Below, piece by piece: positions 40,808 through 51,190 of a stretch of 64,000 nucleotides of DNA; the first letter of the stretch is position 1; each line of letters opens with the position of its first letter. Both the position numbers and the translations under genes were made by a program. The notes beneath the pieces are model-generated. The model was not told the origin of the DNA. It was given only the letters and a program-made list of their open reading frames with translations, and did no database searches. This DNA comes from Tritrichomonas musculus (lineage: Eukaryota; Parabasalia; Tritrichomonadida; Tritrichomonadidae). The stretch is from the NCBI GenBank assembly GCA_039105265.1, contig JAPFFF010000009.1:2728001-2792000 (forward strand). The letters are read 5' to 3'.

Positions 40808-41540
40808 TCTTGATAGAATGAATTGATTTAGACCTCACCACTTTTTCTTAATGAAAGAAATATTTGAAAAGATTTTATTAATAATTTTCTGATGATACAA
40901 TTAAAAAGTTCATATCATTGAAAAATCTTCATAAAAAGTGGTGGTAGGTTTTCTGAGCATTCAAATATTCACAATATATTTCTGAGAATTGAGAAAACTT
41001 ATAGAAAATGCTCCTTAAAATTTTTCATAATTATTGCTTATTACAATAATGTTTTCATATTAATTTATATAAAATAAAAGTTATTACATCATTTTGATTT
41101 TATTTAATTGAAGATTTCAAATGATACATAATTGAGATAATATTTCTATGATTAAATATCATAAATTCATATATTGAAATGAAATAGCATTAAAAAATGA
41201 AACATATTTTTATATTAAAGATAAAAAATTAACAAAAAGAAAAAAAAGATATCTAATTTTATAAAATTAAATAAGAAAAGAAGATTGTTCTCCAAAGATG
41301 CATTTATTTTTAATATTATGAATAATATGGTATGAATATTGCTATAGCATATAGATATGCATGAGAATGCATCTATATTATTTAATCACATACAAGATTA
41401 AGTTTATTAATAAATGATTAAACTGTTTAAAATATATAAAAATCAAAAAATTTAAGTTTAATATATAATTTTAGTAAAGTATCCAAACAAAAGGTCATTA
41501 CTTGTTATTAACAAAGGGCAATAAAGAATGTATTTAAAAT
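40808..41540. other. Intergenic with a CCACTTTTT inverted pair
   Basis: About 730 bases. An imperfect inverted pair built on ACCACTTTTT (about 40837-40858) and AAAAAGTGGTGG (about 40935-40948) lies just upstream of the large helical-protein gene. The rest is TA-rich with no gene. Confidence 0.5.
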
Positions 41541-43970
41541 TTATTGAATTGTACAATTTTTCTGGGTTTTCTTATTGTTGTTATTTTGTGGTGTTCTATC
41601 TATCTTTGGCTCCATTGCTGGGCATGCTGGATTCTTTTTTCTAGCCATTGAACTGAATCGATTATTTTGTTTTTCTCCAACAGCAAAATCATCAGAGTCA
41701 CTATCGTAGTAATTTGATGAATTGTGAGAGTAGCTATTGTCTCTGCTGTTACGAAACTCAATATTATTATTGAAAATATCATCGCCTGATGAATAAGAGT
41801 GATAAGTATAATACATTGAATTTGTACTATCGTCATCTTGATTGTTATTATTGTTGTCGTTATCGTTATCATTTTTATCATGAACATGGGAAATAAAAAT
41901 GATACTATTTGAATTTGAAAGAGTACGATAAGCTTTTCCATTGATTGAATGGCCTTGATTCTTATTTTCTATGTCACTGCTCTCGCTATTGTCATCGTTA
42001 TCATTTTTATATTCATTATCATTATTATTATCTTCTAGATTTACTTGACTATTTGAAGAATTTGATTTGGAAACAGATGGAGGTTGTCTTGGATCAGAAT
42101 TTCGTCTTTTCCTTTGTGATTTAGTGCAGCGTTTTATTGTTGTAACATATTTTCTTTGCTTATTTGATGAAGTCTTTTCATCTCGGGGATTTTTGTTGTC
42201 ATTATTATGGCCAATTACATTATTATGATTAATATTATTTGATGACATTGAAATTGGTGATGCTGCTGCCTTTTTGTTTCCTAAAGTAAATCTAAATGAT
42301 GGAAGCTTACTTGATGAATTGGAAAATAGTTGATCACTTCCATAATGTCCATATCTTTCCAGATCTTCAGAACTGTTAAAATAAGAATGCCTTCCTTGAT
42401 TATCAACTTGTGGAGCATAATGTTGCAAATTGCTTGATTGATTGATTTCTGGATTTAAATATGATTTGGTTCGATTTCTTTTGTTAGAATGATCGTCTGG
42501 AACAATAGAAGTATGTCTTCTTTGTTTAGTTTTTGATGCAATCGAATTAATTTCTGCAATGTCATAATCCTCATCTGTGTGGCCTTTGTGTTTGTGTGAT
42601 TTTTTTGAGGAAGGAAGAATCGGATCTGGAAGATTTTTATTTTGAATATACCTGTCACCTTTGGGTGGTTTAAGAGGAATTGATGAAAGTTCACTCAATG
42701 ATTCTTCATCGATCCGATGCCATTCATATTTATCGTCCCAACTACTTCCGTTTTGTCGCATTGCATCTTCTAAGAAAGACTCAATTAGTAAATAATCTGG
42801 TTCATCAGTTCTTGAATATGATTCTAATAGAATTCTTATTGAACAAAGCTGCTTTGGAAGTGAATTCTTTTGAATGTAAATATCCATATCAGCGCTTTTT
42901 TTGGCTTGATAAATATCATCTTTTTCACGTAAAGATGACCAAGGGAGGGAGCCAGATGCGAGTTCAATAAGGCTATAAAACCAGGAAAAAAGATCATCTC
43001 TTCTTCCAAGTTCTTTATTTTCATGTGCATTAATCGATGCATACTTTGTAGTTCCAGCAAATCCGAACTTTGCTTTTAAGTTTATATTTTGTTCACTTGG
43101 ATTTGCGGAAAGGTTGAAATTTGAATTCGATATAAAGCCACTTGAGTTATTAAGTGATATTCTATCTTTTTCTGTAGTAAAACGTCGAGCAAGGCCATAG
43201 TCAATAAGAATAATTGGATGACTCAAGCTAGCAGCGATTAAGAAATTACTCGGTTTAATATCACGATGAACATATCCGTGGGAATGGAAAGAACGAATCG
43301 CGCGCAGCATTTGAATTCCTATACGAAGAGAGGAACTGAGAGAGAATTTTCCAGTGGGAAGAACGTGCTTTATTGTTGATAGGGAAGGGCCAAAGCATTC
43401 CATAACGAGAAATCGAAAAAGAGATGTTTGACCAAATGATATAAAACGTGGGAAATATGGTGAGTCTTGGAGTGCATTAAGAACTGTTCGCTCAATATAA
43501 AGATGGCTTTTACGAAGTGGGCCACGATTCCTGCTTTTGTTATTATTTTTCTCATTGTCATACTTTTTAGCATTTTCTTTATTAGAATTATTGTTATTCT
43601 CATTGTTTTGAATATCTTGATTGTTATTGGCATTATTATTGTTATCGTTATCATGAGTTTTTTTATTTTCCTCATTGATATTTTTGTCATCATTTCCTTT
43701 TTCATTAGTGTTATCATTTTGATTATCATCATTCTGATTCTTGGTATTTTTTAGAAGAGCGCTACTGCTACGGATGCTGTTATTGTCCTTATTTGGGTAT
43801 TCAACTTTCATTGCAAATCTTGTTAAATAATCTGGGTGTATTCGAGATTTAACTAGATATATATCGCCATATCCGCCATGGCCCAATACTTTAACAACTG
43901 TGAAGTCAGCAATTCTGTCACCTTCTCTAAGTTGCCTTTTGTTTTCTTTTTTCGATAACGGAATTGACAT
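41541..43970 (-). CDS. Large casein kinase 1-like kinase with Asn/Asp inserts
   Basis: An 809-residue CK1-family kinase, more than twice the usual length. The catalytic domain runs from about 20 to 415: G-H-G-G-Y-G (30-35), K55 in A-M-K-V-E, H-R-D-I-K-P-S-N-F (235-243) and the CK1 segment G-T-T-K-Y-A-S. The metal motif is D-Y-G (257-259) instead of D-F-G, a change compatible with activity. A roughly 90-residue Asn/Asp/Lys insert (61-152) splits the N-lobe before the alpha-C helix (E160), and a second insert of about 35 residues follows D-Y-G. The C-terminal half (about 430-809) is Ser/Asn/Asp-rich and probably disordered. Confidence 0.93.
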   Translation of the reverse strand: MSIPLSKKENKRQLREGDRIADFTVVKVLGHGGYGDIYLVKSRIHPDYLTRFAMKVEYPNKDNNSIRSSSALLKNTKNQNDDNQNDNTNEKGNDDKNINEENKKTHDNDNNNNANNNQDIQNNENNNNSNKENAKKYDNEKNNNKSRNRGPLRKSHLYIERTVLNALQDSPYFPRFISFGQTSLFRFLVMECFGPSLSTIKHVLPTGKFSLSSSLRIGIQMLRAIRSFHSHGYVHRDIKPSNFLIAASLSHPIILIDYGLARRFTTEKDRISLNNSSGFISNSNFNLSANPSEQNINLKAKFGFAGTTKYASINAHENKELGRRDDLFSWFYSLIELASGSLPWSSLREKDDIYQAKKSADMDIYIQKNSLPKQLCSIRILLESYSRTDEPDYLLIESFLEDAMRQNGSSWDDKYEWHRIDEESLSELSSIPLKPPKGDRYIQNKNLPDPILPSSKKSHKHKGHTDEDYDIAEINSIASKTKQRRHTSIVPDDHSNKRNRTKSYLNPEINQSSNLQHYAPQVDNQGRHSYFNSSEDLERYGHYGSDQLFSNSSSKLPSFRFTLGNKKAAASPISMSSNNINHNNVIGHNNDNKNPRDEKTSSNKQRKYVTTIKRCTKSQRKRRNSDPRQPPSVSKSNSSNSQVNLEDNNNDNEYKNDNDDNSESSDIENKNQGHSINGKAYRTLSNSNSIIFISHVHDKNDNDNDNNNNNQDDDSTNSMYYTYHSYSSGDDIFNNNIEFRNSRDNSYSHNSSNYYDSDSDDFAVGEKQNNRFSSMARKKNPACPAMEPKIDRTPQNNNNKKTQKNCTIQ

Positions 43971-43985
43971 TTAAAGAAACCACTC

Positions 43986-44018
43986 TAAACTGCTTTCCAA
44001 ATTTCCGTCCATATCAAA
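43986..44018 (-). repeat. 33-bp sequence upstream of the CK1 gene, copied at 45816-45848
   Basis: Read on the minus strand this begins TTTGATATGGACGGAAATTT and ends GCAGTTTA, 15 bases before the kinase ATG. The same 33 bases occur on the plus strand at 45816-45848 with no differences. Confidence 0.8.
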
Positions 44019-45130
44019 TTTCTGAGTATTTATTCAAAAAGTCAAAAATAAAAAAATAAAAATATTTTATCTTATCAATTAAAAATAAAACATTCAAAAT
44101 GTTTGAGTTTTTTATTTTGAAAAATATTATATATATATATATTTCAAAAATAAATATTACTCTTTTATTTTTTATAAATTAATTTAATAACATATATTTA
44201 TTATTTTATAAATAATTATAATTAATAATTATCTATTTTTTAATAATATATTTAAATTTATTTTTAAAAAAATTTCAAAAGGAAATTTTGGTCATCCTAT
44301 TGATTACAAAATTTAAATTGTTTTTAATTAAACCAAAAAGGCTGCTTCCATGCAGCATCACTGTTAGCAAATGATTTCTAGACCCGATTTTTTTAAATGA
44401 AGTGATGAGGCGCTTTTTTTATTTTTAACAAAAAAGGCGCCATTTTAAGCAGTTATAATCAAAATTAATAATATTTCTTAAAATGAATACAAATACCATT
44501 TAAATAATAATAAAAATATCATTTGAAAATGAAAAATAATAAGAAATTAAAGACTGTATTTTTTAAAAAAAATATAAAAATTAAAACGCATTTATTTAAT
44601 AAATGATATATTAAAAATGGCCAAATTATTTATGCGCTAGTTTTTGAGAAAATTCGATTTTATAAAAAAAATTATTTTTTTCAATGTTTATGAGCCATTC
44701 AAAACCGTAAAATATCGTAGAAAAAAATTGAAAGAAAAATTTTCCAAAATGCCACTTTAATTTTATTAAAAATTTTGAATATTTTTGTAATTATATGTAC
44801 GTTAAAAAACGTTTATTTTTTATTTTGAGTCTAATAAATGAAACATATTTTCCAAAAAATTGGCCGCATAAAATCACTAATGCTTCTAGGAATAAATTCT
44901 CATGGCCAATATAATCATTATATTAAAGATGTAGAATCATATAAAGACAATTTTTGAAGTTATCATCTGTTTTTCTTTAAAAATGCTTTTTGGGTTTGAA
45001 AGTATGAAGAATGCAGATTTTGCAGTTTCTGAATTAGGAAATAATTAGAAATTTTCATTTATTGTGACAATATTTTGGAATAATGAAGATATCCAAAATA
45101 TATTCGATGTTATAAATAAAATGATATAAT
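44019..45130. other. Intergenic with GC-ended hairpins
   Basis: AT-rich DNA with two local structures: a GCTGC/GCAGC hairpin near 44341-44360 and a GGCGC...GCGCC hairpin with long T/A arms near 44411-44453. No gene seen. Confidence 0.45.
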
Positions 45131-45310
45131 TATATTGTTAACTAAAATATGATTTTTTCTTCAATTTAATATTCAAATCGTCATTTAAACATTTTATAGA
45201 TTATTTTGATGATAAAAAGAAATAAAAATAATCTGTATTTAGCTCAAAAAATTAAAAATACAATTTAAAGAAGAAAAATGACCGTTAAGTCACTTAAGGT
45301 GAATACCTCT
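45131..45310 (+). repeat. 180-bp direct repeat, copy 1
   Basis: Nearly identical to 47552-47731 over 180 bases, starting TATATTGTTAACTAAAATATG and ending AAGGTGAATA-CCTCT. It contains the palindromic TTAAGTCACTTAA. The two copies are in the same orientation and bracket 2.2 kb. Confidence 0.85.
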
Positions 45311-45815
45311 GAAATTAATTAAAATGATAATAAACCGTTTAAGATTTGCCAAAAATTTTAAATTCATGAAGAGAAACTAGAAAAGAAGTCCGAAATCGTT
45401 TTCACCGAAAGAAACCCAAATGGTCATATGTGGTTACCCTTTTTTTAGATTTTTTTTTAGCGACTTTGGAATAGATCAGTATTTCAAATGATCATATCTA
45501 TAATTGTCAATATGAAAATCAACATTAATTAATTAAAGTTTGCGCCACCAATGTATAAGATGTTTCTCTGGTTCTTTATATAAGATGTTTCTCTGTTTCT
45601 TTATATAAGATGATTCATTCATTTATTCGACCAAATAATAATACAAATTTACTAATTTTATTTTAAAAAAAATTTTATTTTGACTTTTTGATTAATAAAA
45701 TGTTTTATTTTTTTATATATTCAAAATTCAAAAAAAAAAAAAAAGTGTTTTTTTTCCCGTCATCATTGAATTTGATAGAAACCACTTTTTTATACTCTCA
45801 ATATCCCACAATTTT

Positions 45816-45848
45816 TTTGATATGGACGGAAATTTGGAAAGCAGTTTA
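45816..45848 (+). repeat. Second copy of the 33-bp CK1 upstream sequence
   Basis: Identical to the minus-strand sequence of 43986-44018. No clear gene begins right after it. Confidence 0.8.
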
Positions 45849-46544
45849 TAAAAAAAAAAATTTGAAAAGTTATTTCATTTGTAAAACAAATTGAAAAGAA
45901 AATTTATGATTATAAAAAGAACGCTATACGCCTCATTGGAAAGTTTAATAAAAAAAAAAATGTTTTTTATATTGATCAGTATCATGTTTTTCTAGTAGGT
46001 TTTGTTTTGAGAATATTCAATAATTTTGGCCAATTCAAAAAACACGCTATTTTTAAAGATTGTGAGAATTGAAAAGTTATTTTTGTTAAACAATAGAAAT
46101 AATGTGTATAGTAAACGCAAAAATATAAAATTGCTTTATTTTTAAAAAATATATTGTATTTAATGTATTATTAAAAAATGAATATAATATTGTCTGGTTT
46201 TAATCGATAAATGCATCGGTAAACAAAAAAATTTTTTTGTGAAAAATAATTTCAATAAATATTCAATTTAATAAAAATATTTTTTTTTCATATCTTTATA
46301 TAATATTGTTTTTTCGATATATTTTATATATTTATATTATGATGTTAAATTAGTTAAATTAATTATTCTTTCTTTAACTTTAAATATTTGCATTTGTTTT
46401 AATATTTTACATTATATTTAATCTCCAAAGGAGATATTTAAGTTTTTCTTCATGTTAGCATGCTATTTTACTCTCGTGAGCATAAAATAATACATTATTA
46501 CTATCATCAGCTATCAAATAAGGCCTTCAGCATTTGAATTATCA

Positions 46545-46862
46545 ATGGAAAACTTTAAGCATCCTAGATTTAAGTATGCTGGCACAAATGTAGCTGCTGT
46601 ATGGAATAGGCTTCATATATTTATATTCAAAGATATCGTTGGCAAGAATCATTTCATTAAATTTGATTTTATTCACAAGCTAATTACTTTGGATAACAAT
46701 GTTAGTTCAACATATGAAATCCCAATTAACAATTCTTGTATCGATGAGATAAATATTACCTTTCAGACAAGTGATTTCATCACAACACAGGAATTGGTTA
46801 GCAAATATGAATTATTCACCACTCAACAAGTTATTTATCAGCTAGCCAATCAAAAATATTAA
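46545..46862 (+). CDS. Unrecognised 105-residue open frame, probably part of a decayed gene
   Basis: The frame starts at an ATG and ends at TAA at 46860-46862. The predicted protein is mixed alpha/beta with no known motif; its end (T-T-Q-Q-V-I-Y-Q-L-A) looks like the start of a helix-turn-helix. Directly after, another frame (about 46861-46953) continues with plausible protein ending G-F-L-D-K-K-N-G, as in winged-helix wings, so a frameshift may have cut the gene. It lies between the two 180-bp direct repeats. Codon use and composition do not settle whether it is expressed. Confidence 0.4.
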   Translation: MENFKHPRFKYAGTNVAAVWNRLHIFIFKDIVGKNHFIKFDFIHKLITLDNNVSSTYEIPINNSCIDEINITFQTSDFITTQELVSKYELFTTQQVIYQLANQKY

Positions 46863-46972
46863 AAATCATTACTGGATTGAGCGACGGGTACATTTCAATC
46901 ATTATAAAACAACTTCTTGATTCGATGGGATTTCTTGACAAAAAAAATGGTTAGATTCACTTAAATATTTGG

Positions 46973-47166
46973 CTTGCTAAAGCAAGACTCAAGCTAAAGC
47001 TTGTGGTGGTGCTCATCAAATAATTGATATCTTGGGGCGTCTTTTTCCTTCAACAAATCGTAATCACCACTATATTTCAACAAAACTGCGCGTCTAAATT
47101 TTGCATATCTATAGCCACTAAACTTGTTCCTTTCACAGGCTTTAGCTTGGGCCTTGCTTTAGCAAG
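46973..47166. mobile_element. 194-bp MITE-like element
   Basis: The ends are inverted copies of about 33 bases: CTTGCTAAAGCAAG, four variable bases, then AAGCTAAAGC and TGTG. The first 14 bases are themselves a palindrome. No target duplication is clear. The element is non-coding. Confidence 0.6.
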
Positions 47167-47477
47167 TCATCTAATACTTCCAAAATAACGTATCCATGAC
47201 TATCGCACGTCCTAATATTTTTTTTGGGCCCTTGTATTCTGTCATCATTTTTAAATCACTCGGGGCGTCCATTTGTGGTCGTGATAAAAAATGTTTCGGG
47301 ATTTCTTGACAGAACGTTAAGAAATCAAGCCATTTATATATACTACTTTTTTTAGTGATTTTTTTGAAATTTTGGCCCTAAAATAATTTTGATAACGAGA
47401 CGATAAATTTATGAGTTTGGAATTTTTTTGTTGCGAACTTTTTGAATATGGGGGCTTTTGGAGCCTTCAGAAGGAGG

Positions 47478-47499
47478 TCCAGGGGTGCGAACCCCTGGA
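47478..47499. other. GC-rich perfect hairpin with GCGA loop
   Basis: Nine base pairs (TCCAGGGGT with ACCCCTGGA) close a GCGA tetraloop of GNRA type. It sits in a short G/C-rich island (about 47450-47545) in otherwise AT-rich DNA. Its function is unknown. Confidence 0.5.
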
Positions 47500-47551
47500 G
47501 TAGTGGTAGGCTGAGAGGCCATTTATGGCATCGGAGCCTACCGTAAACTAC

Positions 47552-47731
47552 TATATTGTTAACTAAAATATGATTTTTTCTTCAATTTAATATTCAAATC
47601 ATCATTTAAACATTTTATAGATTATTTTGATGATAAAAAGAAATAAAAATAATCTGTATTTAGCTCAAAAAATATAAAATACATTTTAAAGAAGAAAAAT
47701 GACCGTTAAGTCACTTAAGGTGAATAACTCT
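47552..47731 (+). repeat. 180-bp direct repeat, copy 2
   Basis: Second copy of 45131-45310 with only a few differences. It ends about 20 bases before an inverted-repeat element. Confidence 0.85.
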
Positions 47732-47751
47732 ATATAAAGCTTAAAACAGAC

Positions 47752-48774
47752 CACTGCAAGCCAAAAAAATTTCTTTTATTTGAAATATAATTGATATTAA
47801 TATATTTTTGCTCCAACAATAAATCTATATTTTTAATATCTGTTTGATCTTTCTGTTTAATATTGAGATATATATATTATAAAATATATGCAAATTTTTT
47901 TTCTGAAAAAGTTGATATTTTTATTCAAAAAATATCTGTTTTATTAAAATGATTTATAAATCGATAATTATGAATACGATTATTATGAAATTATAATAAA
48001 ATAATTATATCATGTTGATGAATAAGTGTGCAAAATATTATAAGAAAATTGGCGCTATGTTTTTAGAAAAATAACATTATAAATTGATAGAGTTCTATTG
48101 GTTGAGGATAAATTATTCTGATTAACGATTAATAATTGAATATAATTGTTTTTTTTTTATAATTCTTTAGCTAATTTATAAAAAAAACGCAATGATAATA
48201 TGGTCATATTAGTTATTATCATATTTATTTTATATTTCAACGTAATTTAAATGTCTCTAAAAAAATATCATTATTGATATGAATATATAAAACAATTTTG
48301 TGTTAATTGTTTCAATTCTCATGCATATATATACATTTAAGTGCCACCATTTTGTGTCTAATTAAAATAATCATTTATATTGGTTTGAACGAATATTATA
48401 CAATCATTTTAAATTAAGATGACTTTTACTAAAAACGTAGCGCCAATTTTCTTATAATATTTTGCACACTTATTCATCAACATGATATAATTATTTTATT
48501 ATAATTTCATAATAATCGTATTCATAATTATCGATTTATAAATCATTTTAATAAAACAGATATTTTTTGAATAAAAATATCAACTTTTTCAGAAAAAAAA
48601 TTTGCATATATTTTATAATATATATATCTCAATATTAAACAGAAAGATCAAACAGATATTAAAACTGTAGATTTATGCTTCAATTTAAAAATTATTTTTA
48701 TTATTAATAAAATATGATAAAGTGTTTTTCGCGCTTCTCACAATTTTGAATGGTTTATATTTTGGCTTACAGTG
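47752..48774. mobile_element. 1-kb inverted-repeat element
   Basis: The ends read CACTGCAAGCCAAAA on the left and inverted CACTGTAAGCCAAAA on the right. Inside, arms at about 47838-48070 and 48427-48665 are inverted copies over roughly 235 bases with very few changes. The spacer of about 350 bases has no gene. The end sequence is loosely like Tc1-type ends, but there is no TA duplication. Confidence 0.7.
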
Positions 48775-49274
48775 CTCTCTTAAAACAAATCATATTTTTT
48801 ATATAACATGTCTTAAAATTGAATGAAAAAATCATTTATTTTATATCTTAAATTCTGCACATAGAATTTTATTTTTTATTCAAAATATATAATCAATATA
48901 GGATGAAACATTTAATTAATTGGTTTAATTTATAATCTATGGATTTTTTAAGTTTTATTTCAATTTTTTGACACTTCACTGCCGATCGCCACACCTATAC
49001 AAATTATTCTTCAAACCAAATATATATGAGTATAGATTCTTTTTTTATTATTTTTTATCTAATATTTTGAAATATAATACGATAAAGTTGTTAAAGGCGT
49101 GACATATGCTAAAAGTAAATGAAAAAAATACAGGATCTAATTTTGAAAATAGTATGTAAACTTTCAAAAATGCTTTTAAACAGAAGGGATAAGAAATATT
49201 TAAGATGATATGCTATTTAATAAAAATAACCAAAGTATTCATTAATTTTAATTTATAAATAAAATAAAAAAAAA

Positions 49275-50600
49275 TTAATTATCTTCATTAACCATTGTAA
49301 ATCCTTGAAGCTGTTGTTGTGTTTCTTCATTAACTTCTTTTGGATCTAATGGCGTAACATCAGTTTTCAAAGTAGTGAAAATATTTTCAAAGTTAGATCC
49401 CAAATTTTTTTCATTTATATCTGGAACGTAGTCCATTGGAAGATCGCCTTCCAAAAGCTGTTCCCAAGGGAAAGAGTCAAACCATGGATGACTTTGAATT
49501 TCTTTATAGTCATCTTCTCCACTTCCAAGCCTTTTTGCTGGATCTTTTATAAGCAATTTCCTCATTAAATCTTTTCCATTTGCTGAAACGTCTGAATTAT
49601 CTGGAATACTAAGATCTTGATTAACAACATTTTCAGCTATTTCCATAAAATTAGATCCATTAAAAGGTAAAACACCAAATAGCATTCTGAAAGAAATGAC
49701 CGCCAAGGCCCACCAATCAACTGATCTTCCATAAGGTTGTTCTAAGTAAATTTCAGGAGCTATATATTCTGGAGTTCCACAAAATGTTGTTGTTGTATTT
49801 TGTTTTTTGATTTCAAATTGAACTAGACCAAAATCTGAAATTTTAAGATATCCTTTTTCATCAAACAAAATATTTTCTGGTTTGAGATCACGATGAATAA
49901 TTCCAGCTGAATGTAATTCACCAACACCAAGAATAAGCATTGCCATGTACTTTTTAACTTGTTCCTCATCTATAATATCAACTTGTGCCATTCTTGAAAA
50001 GAGTTCTCCACCTGGCATAAAGTCTTGGGCTAAAAATATATGAGTATCAGTTTGAAAAGAATAATGAGCCGAAACTAGGAAAGGACTGTGTATTTTCATT
50101 AAGGTGTCGCGCTCTCTTAAGGTTCTCTCAATTAAATCATTTTCTTGAAGTAACTTTTTATTAAGTGATTTTAATGCATAGTATTTGTGATCAAATTTGT
50201 TTTGAACCAAAGTAACTTTTCCATATGCGCCTTTTCCTATCGTTATCTTTACATCAAAATCATCTAAGGTAACTTTATCATTTGATGATGATTTTAATTT
50301 AGCTTTATTAAGAACTTGAATCCATTCATTTATTTCAACTTCATTTGGCGCAACAATCTGATATAATCTATTAAAAGTATTAATAGAAAAAGCAGGTTGC
50401 TTTTTGCATTGTGGATACCTATTGATTTCGTATTCAGGGCTAAGTTGAATTGTGCCTTTTAGTGTTTTGCAAGTGTTATCAGCATAATAATTGAGTGTAT
50501 TGCCAGATAAAACAAACCATCGTTTTTTCCAAGTTTTGAATACTTCTCCCAATTTAGTGCACCATCCTTCTTTAACAACTTTTTGTGGTTTATCAGTCAT
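49275..50600 (-). CDS. PH-domain AGC kinase (Akt/PKB-like)
   Basis: A 441-residue kinase. The N-terminal PH domain spans about 6-102 with the W-K-K-R-W-F-V-L strand (24-31). The kinase domain has G-K-G-A-Y-G at 122-127, K144, H-R-D-L-K-P-E-N at 236-243, D-F-G at 256-258 and the AGC activation loop with T272 before F-C-G-T-P-E-Y. The AGC tail follows the kinase core; a hydrophobic motif L-Q-G-F-T-M lacks the first Phe but keeps the phosphorylatable Thr. This is Akt architecture: the PH domain would bind phosphoinositides and a PDK1-like kinase would phosphorylate T272 (family knowledge). Confidence 0.95.
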   Translation of the reverse strand: MTDKPQKVVKEGWCTKLGEVFKTWKKRWFVLSGNTLNYYADNTCKTLKGTIQLSPEYEINRYPQCKKQPAFSINTFNRLYQIVAPNEVEINEWIQVLNKAKLKSSSNDKVTLDDFDVKITIGKGAYGKVTLVQNKFDHKYYALKSLNKKLLQENDLIERTLRERDTLMKIHSPFLVSAHYSFQTDTHIFLAQDFMPGGELFSRMAQVDIIDEEQVKKYMAMLILGVGELHSAGIIHRDLKPENILFDEKGYLKISDFGLVQFEIKKQNTTTTFCGTPEYIAPEIYLEQPYGRSVDWWALAVISFRMLFGVLPFNGSNFMEIAENVVNQDLSIPDNSDVSANGKDLMRKLLIKDPAKRLGSGEDDYKEIQSHPWFDSFPWEQLLEGDLPMDYVPDINEKNLGSNFENIFTTLKTDVTPLDPKEVNEETQQQLQGFTMVNEDN

Positions 50601-51190
50601 TTAGTATAATAATCAGTCTATACGTTATTTAATAATATTGATTTATTAAGAAAAAGTGACAGTAGTCAAATTTTTTTCAGAGAAAAAAATTCTATGAGTT
50701 TTCACAAAATCATTTAATATATGTCACGCAAATTTCTTGAGTATTTTGATTATATTTTTATAGATATAAATTACGCCTTCATTAATCGCCTTTACTTGTT
50801 AAATATCAATGGGCAGCGGTTATTCTCAGAAAATTAATCATGAAAATATATTTAAACTTTTAAAAATAAATGCTTTTAACATTTAATAAAAAATACTAAT
50901 TCAATGAATTTATTCAAAAAAATTGCAATTGAGAATACTCATAGAATAATGAAATTTGAACATACTCATAGAATTTGAAAATTTATGAAATTTGGTTGTA
51001 AAGTTTTCAAATTCTTGGGGCGAAAAAAGTGGCATTTTGGGCGGAAAAGTGACCAAAATAGGAAATTCAAAGGTTTATATGATCATTTGAAAGGAACCGC
51101 CGGGCGATGTAAAATGAATTGAAAGGTTTTCTCCGGGCAATATAAAATTCCTCAATTTTTGAATGTGACAAAAAATATTAAATCTGCCAA
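50601..51190. other. Intergenic upstream of the transposase gene
   Basis: It contains two similar strings (CCGGGCGATGTAAAAT near 51100 and CCGGGCAATATAAAAT near 51135) just before the transposase ATG, and GGGCG motifs near 51017-51040. I could not find matching inverted ends for the transposase element. Confidence 0.45.

Noticed and set aside
45688-45894. 68-codon open frame containing the second 33-bp copy
   Set aside because: Phe/Lys-rich translation of A/T runs; no family or conserved start.
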